NCBI GenBank assembly: GCA_047517485.1
Contig: JAKZSU010000036.1
Location: 1-11,149, forward strand
Reading direction: 5' to 3'
Length of the DNA: 11,149 nucleotides
DNA from: JAKZSU01 sp047517485
GTDB lineage: Bacteria > Pseudomonadota > Alphaproteobacteria > UBA7887
Positions 6,577 through 11,149 of this stretch are shown one piece after another. The position numbers and the translations under genes were made by a program. How positions within the stretch are numbered: position 1 is the first letter of the stretch; every line of letters starts with the position of its first letter. The notes below the pieces were generated by a model. That model had not been told where the DNA came from. It saw only the letters and a list, made by a program, of their open reading frames with translations, and made no database searches.

Positions 6577-7540
6577 ATTCGAGATCATCGAATCGCTATT
6601 GGTTCCGCTGGCGGACGGGTTCGCCGGGGCGATGGCGCTGAGCGACGATGCCGCGCTCTATACCGCGACCGACGGTCATGAAATCGTCGTCACCAAGGAT
6701 GCCGTGGTCGAAGGCGTTCACTTTCTCGAAGACGAAACGCCGGAAGCGGTTGCCGCGCGCGCCTTGCGGGTCAATCTCAGCGACCTTGCCGCGATGGGGG
6801 CACGGCCGACGGCCTATTTCATGGCGCTCATGCTGCCCGAGCGGCTCGGCGCCGATTGGCTCGGCCGCTTTGTCGATCAATTGGCCACGGACCAGGATTT
6901 TTACCAAATATCCCTCGCCGGCGGCGATACGGTCGCCACGCCAGGGCCGCTTACGCTGTCGATCACGGCGTTAGGCGAAATTCCGACCGGTACCGCCTTG
7001 ACCCGGGGCGGAGCCCAGCCTGGTGACGGCGTTTATGTCTCCGGGACGATCGGCGACGCCACCCTCGGCCTGGCGATCGTCAAAGGCGATCTCGAAATCG
7101 ATAATGCGGCGGATCGAGAAGCTTTGATCGAACGATATCGCATGCCGGAGCCGCGAATCGACCTCGGCCAGGCATTGCGTGGCGTCGCCGATGCCGCGAT
7201 CGATGTGTCCGACGGGCTGATTGCCGATGTTGCTCATATCGCCACCGGGTCCGGTGTCGGCCTCGAGCTTAATCTCGCCATGGTCCCTTTGTCGGAGCCG
7301 GCGCGTCGATTGGTTGAGAGTGATTCGAGCTGGCTCGAGCGCCTGTTGACCGGCGGCGACGACTATGAATTGGCCTTTACCGCGCCCACCGACGCTAACG
7401 ACCGTGTCGCCGATGCGGCCAATCAAAGCGGAGTCCCGATATCGCTGATTGGCCGTGTCACCGATCGCTCCGGCGTGCAATTGATCGGTGAGGGCGGCGT
7501 GCCGCGGCGGTTCGCAAATCGCGGCTGGACGCATTTTTAA
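6557..7540 (+). CDS. thiL: Thiamine-monophosphate kinase
   Basis: ThiL phosphorylates thiamine monophosphate with ATP to give thiamine diphosphate, the active cofactor. The 327-residue protein shows the PurM/AIR-synthase-like fold motifs: SDDAALY (29-35), VTKDAVVEGVHF (45-56), NLSDLAAMGARP (73-84), AGGDTVATPGPL (121-132), DVSDGLIADVAHIA (216-229) and TGGDDYELAF. These acidic clusters bind Mg2+ and nucleotide. The ATG at 6557 gives the normal family N-terminus and overlaps nusB by 20 bases. A longer in-frame version reaching 6407 would be translated wholly from within nusB and is unlikely. It appears to be the last gene of the coupled run, since 131 non-coding bases follow. Confidence 0.95.
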   Translation: MAKRPGEFEIIESLLVPLADGFAGAMALSDDAALYTATDGHEIVVTKDAVVEGVHFLEDETPEAVAARALRVNLSDLAAMGARPTAYFMALMLPERLGADWLGRFVDQLATDQDFYQISLAGGDTVATPGPLTLSITALGEIPTGTALTRGGAQPGDGVYVSGTIGDATLGLAIVKGDLEIDNAADREALIERYRMPEPRIDLGQALRGVADAAIDVSDGLIADVAHIATGSGVGLELNLAMVPLSEPARRLVESDSSWLERLLTGGDDYELAFTAPTDANDRVADAANQSGVPISLIGRVTDRSGVQLIGEGGVPRRFANRGWTHF

Positions 7541-7671
7541 ACCGACCTTTAGCCGCCGACGATCAGACGCCGATTGATTTCTAGATAAGGCTCTGGCATT
7601 TTCCCGCCCGGTTGGCGCCAGTGCTCGATGAGGCATTGGCGTGTGTTCGTTTTGGTAAAGGGACTCCTCAC
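7541..7671. other. Intergenic gap before hppA
   Basis: These 131 bases separate thiL from hppA. I see no strong terminator hairpin and no confident promoter. AAAGGGA about 8 bases before the hppA ATG is a good ribosome-binding site. The size of the gap is compatible with a separate hppA promoter, but nothing in the bases proves it. Confidence 0.4.
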
Positions 7672-9765
<2,094 letters not shown>

Positions 9766-9766
9766 T

Positions 9767-9803
9767 ACCAAACCGCGATGAGCAAGACTCATCGCGGTTT
9801 GGT
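9767..9803. terminator. Perfect 16-bp palindrome just after hppA
   Basis: ACCAAACCGCGATGAG (9767-9782) and CTCATCGCGGTTTGGT (9788-9803) form a perfect 16-bp stem with a CAAGA loop, starting 2 bases after the hppA stop. It would make a very stable RNA hairpin on either strand and probably protects or ends the hppA transcript. There is no T-run after it on the plus strand, so a pure rho-independent terminator is doubtful. A related imperfect palindrome lies 60 bases on, which favours a REP-like repeat. Confidence 0.7.
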
Positions 9804-9810
9804 GTGCGTT

Positions 9811-9862
9811 CAAGCGCCACGCAGGCTTGCCTCGCATAAGCTCGGTCGCGCGGTCGCGCTTG
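9811..9862. repeat. Inverted repeat between the two palindromes
   Basis: CAAGCGC (9811-9817) is perfectly matched by GCGCTTG (9856-9862). It fills the interval between the two related palindromes and abuts the second one. This could be the spacer structure of a paired repetitive element, or chance in GC-rich DNA. Confidence 0.35.
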
Positions 9863-9897
9863 CCAAGCTGCAATGAGATTCACGCAATGCGGCTTGG
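9863..9897. repeat. Second, diverged palindrome related to the first
   Basis: CCAAGCTGCA (9863-9872) pairs with TGCGGCTTGG (9888-9897) with one T-G wobble. The left arm extended to 15 bases, CCAAGCTGCAATGAG, matches the first palindrome's CCAAACCGCGATGAG at 12 of 15 positions. Both palindromes also end in TTGGT. They look like two copies of one palindromic repeat. Confidence 0.5.
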
Positions 9898-9927
9898 TAT
9901 AACCGCCGCGTTACAGTTTCCAACGAA

Positions 9928-9959
9928 AAGCCCAGGTCGCTTAGTCGCGGCCGGGGCTT
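9928..9959 (-). terminator. Probable terminator of the minus-strand GST gene
   Basis: Read on the minus strand, AAGCCC plus CC pairs with GG plus GGGCTT around one internal mismatch, and the stem is followed by TTTT (complement of 9926-9929 and just beyond, partly within the stem). The stem includes part of the stop codon of the glutathione S-transferase-like gene. The position and short T-run fit an intrinsic terminator for that gene. Confidence 0.5.
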
Positions 9960-10578
9960 ATGTCATCGGGATCGCCATCACGGCTTGGTCGAAAGCGGGT
10001 CGCGCCTTGAGCCGCTCGAACCAGGCCTCGAACGCCGGCATTGGCGGGCGGTCATCGACCAGCTCGAACCAGCGCCGTGCCTGGGGCCCGAGCGGGATTT
10101 CCGCCATGGTGAAAGTATCGCCCATAATCCAGTCGCGGCCCGCGAGGCGGGCGTCGAGGATACGCCAACACTCTATTCCGGTGGCGATGGCGGCGTCGAT
10201 CTGCGCCCGCGGGGTGCCGTCGGGGTCACGAACCAGGCCCCAGAATATCGGCGTCATGAACGGCAGGATGGTGGTTTGCTGCCAATCCATCCAGCGGTCG
10301 GCGTCGGCGTGTTCTCCGGGATCGCGGGGACACAGCGTTCCCATCGCCTGCTTGGCGGCGAGGTACCGCACGATCGCGTTGCTCTCCCAGAGGACCAGAC
10401 CATCATCGTCGATCGTCGGCACCCGGGCGTTGGGATTGCGTGCCAGCATATCGGCATCGCGGGTTCGCCCGAACGCGCCGCCGGCGTCCTCGCGATCGAA
10501 TTCGATGCCGGCCTCACGGCATATCCAGACCGCTTTCTGGACGTTCGACGAATTGGCGCGGCCCCAGATCTTGAGCAT
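9958..10578 (-). CDS. Glutathione S-transferase family protein
   Basis: The 206-residue protein has the two-domain GST layout. The thioredoxin-like N-terminal domain (about 1-78) starts MLKIWGRANSSNVQK, with Ser10/Ser11 in the usual active-site region. It carries the cis-proline ARVPTI (51-56) and the glutathione-binding WESNAIVRYLA (64-74), including E65-S66. The helical C-terminal domain has FTMAEIPLGP, a version of the conserved N-capping motif. Members conjugate or reduce electrophiles, or act as isomerases; the substrate here cannot be told. It begins 10 bases downstream of the bamE-like gene on the same strand, with no clear Shine-Dalgarno, so the two may be co-transcribed. It converges with hppA. 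Confidence 0.9.
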   Translation of the reverse strand: MLKIWGRANSSNVQKAVWICREAGIEFDREDAGGAFGRTRDADMLARNPNARVPTIDDDGLVLWESNAIVRYLAAKQAMGTLCPRDPGEHADADRWMDWQQTTILPFMTPIFWGLVRDPDGTPRAQIDAAIATGIECWRILDARLAGRDWIMGDTFTMAEIPLGPQARRWFELVDDRPPMPAFEAWFERLKARPAFDQAVMAIPMT

Positions 10579-10588
10579 CGCGGTTATA

Positions 10589-11062
10589 TTACTTCGCGAA
10601 ACGCCCGACGTTGCCGAACAATTGTTGCAGGAACGTCAACTCCTTGCCGACCGTCGGCGTCTTGCGGCTCACTGGATCGATGATCAGGCCGTCTTCGATA
10701 GTGTAGCGCACGACCGCGGATACGACCTGATCGTCGTCGAACTTGATCATCAAGACTTCCTGATCGATGATTCCTGGCTTGAGGAATGCGAAACTGCGGG
10801 TCTTTTGGGTAATGTAATACCAGGTGTCCGCATCGAACGTGGCGATCGTCGATGGGCTGCCCAAAACCTCGGCAACCCCGGCTCTGGTCAGTTCCCCGGG
10901 TTGGACTTGCGCGACCAGTTCGGCATTGGGCATGAAACCATGGATATCGACACGCGGTTGGCAGGCGGCGAGTACCGCGCCGGCCAAAATAATACTAACT
11001 CCCCATCGACGGTCGTGTCCGATAGTTGGTGGAAATTGGTTTTTGGCGTAGCTCCCGATCAC
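10589..11062 (-). CDS. bamE: Outer membrane assembly lipoprotein BamE (SmpA/OmlA family)
   Basis: BamE is a small lipoprotein of the BAM complex that inserts beta-barrel proteins into the outer membrane. The 157-residue protein has a lipoprotein signal: a basic n-region ending DRRW (17-20), a short hydrophobic stretch and a lipobox LAAC with the lipidated Cys at 34. The SmpA/OmlA domain follows with a GELTRAGVAEVLGSPS segment and a WYYIT strand. The start used is a GTG at 11060-11062; an in-frame stop lies a few codons upstream, and I see no ATG between there and the lipobox. The n-region of about 20 residues is rather long, so another alternative start is possible. The role follows from family membership. 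Confidence 0.88.
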   Translation of the reverse strand: MIGSYAKNQFPPTIGHDRRWGVSIILAGAVLAACQPRVDIHGFMPNAELVAQVQPGELTRAGVAEVLGSPSTIATFDADTWYYITQKTRSFAFLKPGIIDQEVLMIKFDDDQVVSAVVRYTIEDGLIIDPVSRKTPTVGKELTFLQQLFGNVGRFAK

Positions 11063-11075
11063 GATGGTTGCTCAA

Positions 11076-11149
11076 TCAGGCGGCGAGGTCAATCGGCTTC
11101 TTGACCGGCGCTTGGTCGAGTGTTTGCCAGCCACCGACGCGGCGCATGG
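11076..11149 (-). CDS. Possible C-terminal tail of an upstream minus-strand gene (partial)
   Basis: Reading the minus strand in from the right edge gives an open frame whose last residues are GGWQTLDQAPVKKPIDLAA before a TGA at 11076-11078, 13 bases ahead of the bamE-like GTG. That spacing would suit an operon. The peptide is not recognised, and about 23 residues are too few to judge coding. It could equally be upstream non-coding DNA containing the bamE promoter. Confidence 0.3.
   Translation of the reverse strand, partial: MRRVGGWQTLDQAPVKKPIDLAA

Noticed and set aside
9827..11104. A 425-codon plus-strand open frame across the right end
   Set aside because: It runs opposite the GST-like and bamE-like genes, both of which have clear family motifs. 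Its composition is that of a mirror frame, and it crosses the intergenic palindromes.
11064..11149. Plus-strand gene starting MVAQSGGEVNRLL
   Set aside because: Its start would be 1 base from the divergent bamE-like start, with no room for promoters or a ribosome-binding site, and the peptide is unrecognised.

Overview
The window is a GC-rich stretch of bacterial chromosome, almost certainly from an alphaproteobacterium and most likely a Rhodospirillales-type lineage. The basis is the strong G/C bias at third codon positions, the gene order glyA-nrdR-ribD-ribE-ribB-ribH-nusB-thiL followed by a proton-pumping pyrophosphatase, the K+-independent signature of that pyrophosphatase, and a bamE-type lipoprotein gene nearby. 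The lineage call rests on gene content and remembered synteny, not on a search.

Layout. Positions 1-361 hold the 3' end of an unidentified reading frame that coincides with two consecutive strong inverted repeats (2-55 and 58-114), then about 250 relatively AT-rich non-coding bases. From 362 to 7540 there is a dense run of plus-strand genes: rpiB, glyA, nrdR, ribD, ribE (riboflavin synthase), a ribB-type gene with a degenerate GTP cyclohydrolase II tail, ribH, nusB and thiL. From nrdR onward most junctions are overlaps or gaps of a few bases, so the run is probably one translationally coupled transcript. After a 131-bp gap comes hppA (7672-9765). Positions 9766-9957 are intergenic and contain a string of palindromes. 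On the minus strand a glutathione S-transferase-like gene and a bamE-like lipoprotein gene converge on hppA, and the last bases hold a possible tail of another minus-strand gene.

How the genes fit together. RibD, RibB, RibH and RibE cover every dedicated riboflavin step except GTP cyclohydrolase II and the dephosphorylation step. The C-terminal half of the RibB protein resembles GTP cyclohydrolase II but has lost all three zinc cysteines, so a separate RibA must be encoded elsewhere. GlyA supplies one-carbon units, RpiB feeds ribose/ribulose 5-phosphate (the latter is the RibB substrate), ThiL makes thiamine diphosphate, NrdR represses ribonucleotide reductase genes, and NusB acts in transcription antitermination. 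HppA recovers energy from pyrophosphate released by biosynthesis.

Most of the window is ordinary core metabolism. I found no convincing undescribed system. The items most worth a second look are the palindrome cluster after hppA, the structured left edge, and the degenerate RibA domain. No CRISPR array, tRNA or rRNA was seen, and no complete insertion sequence was recognised.
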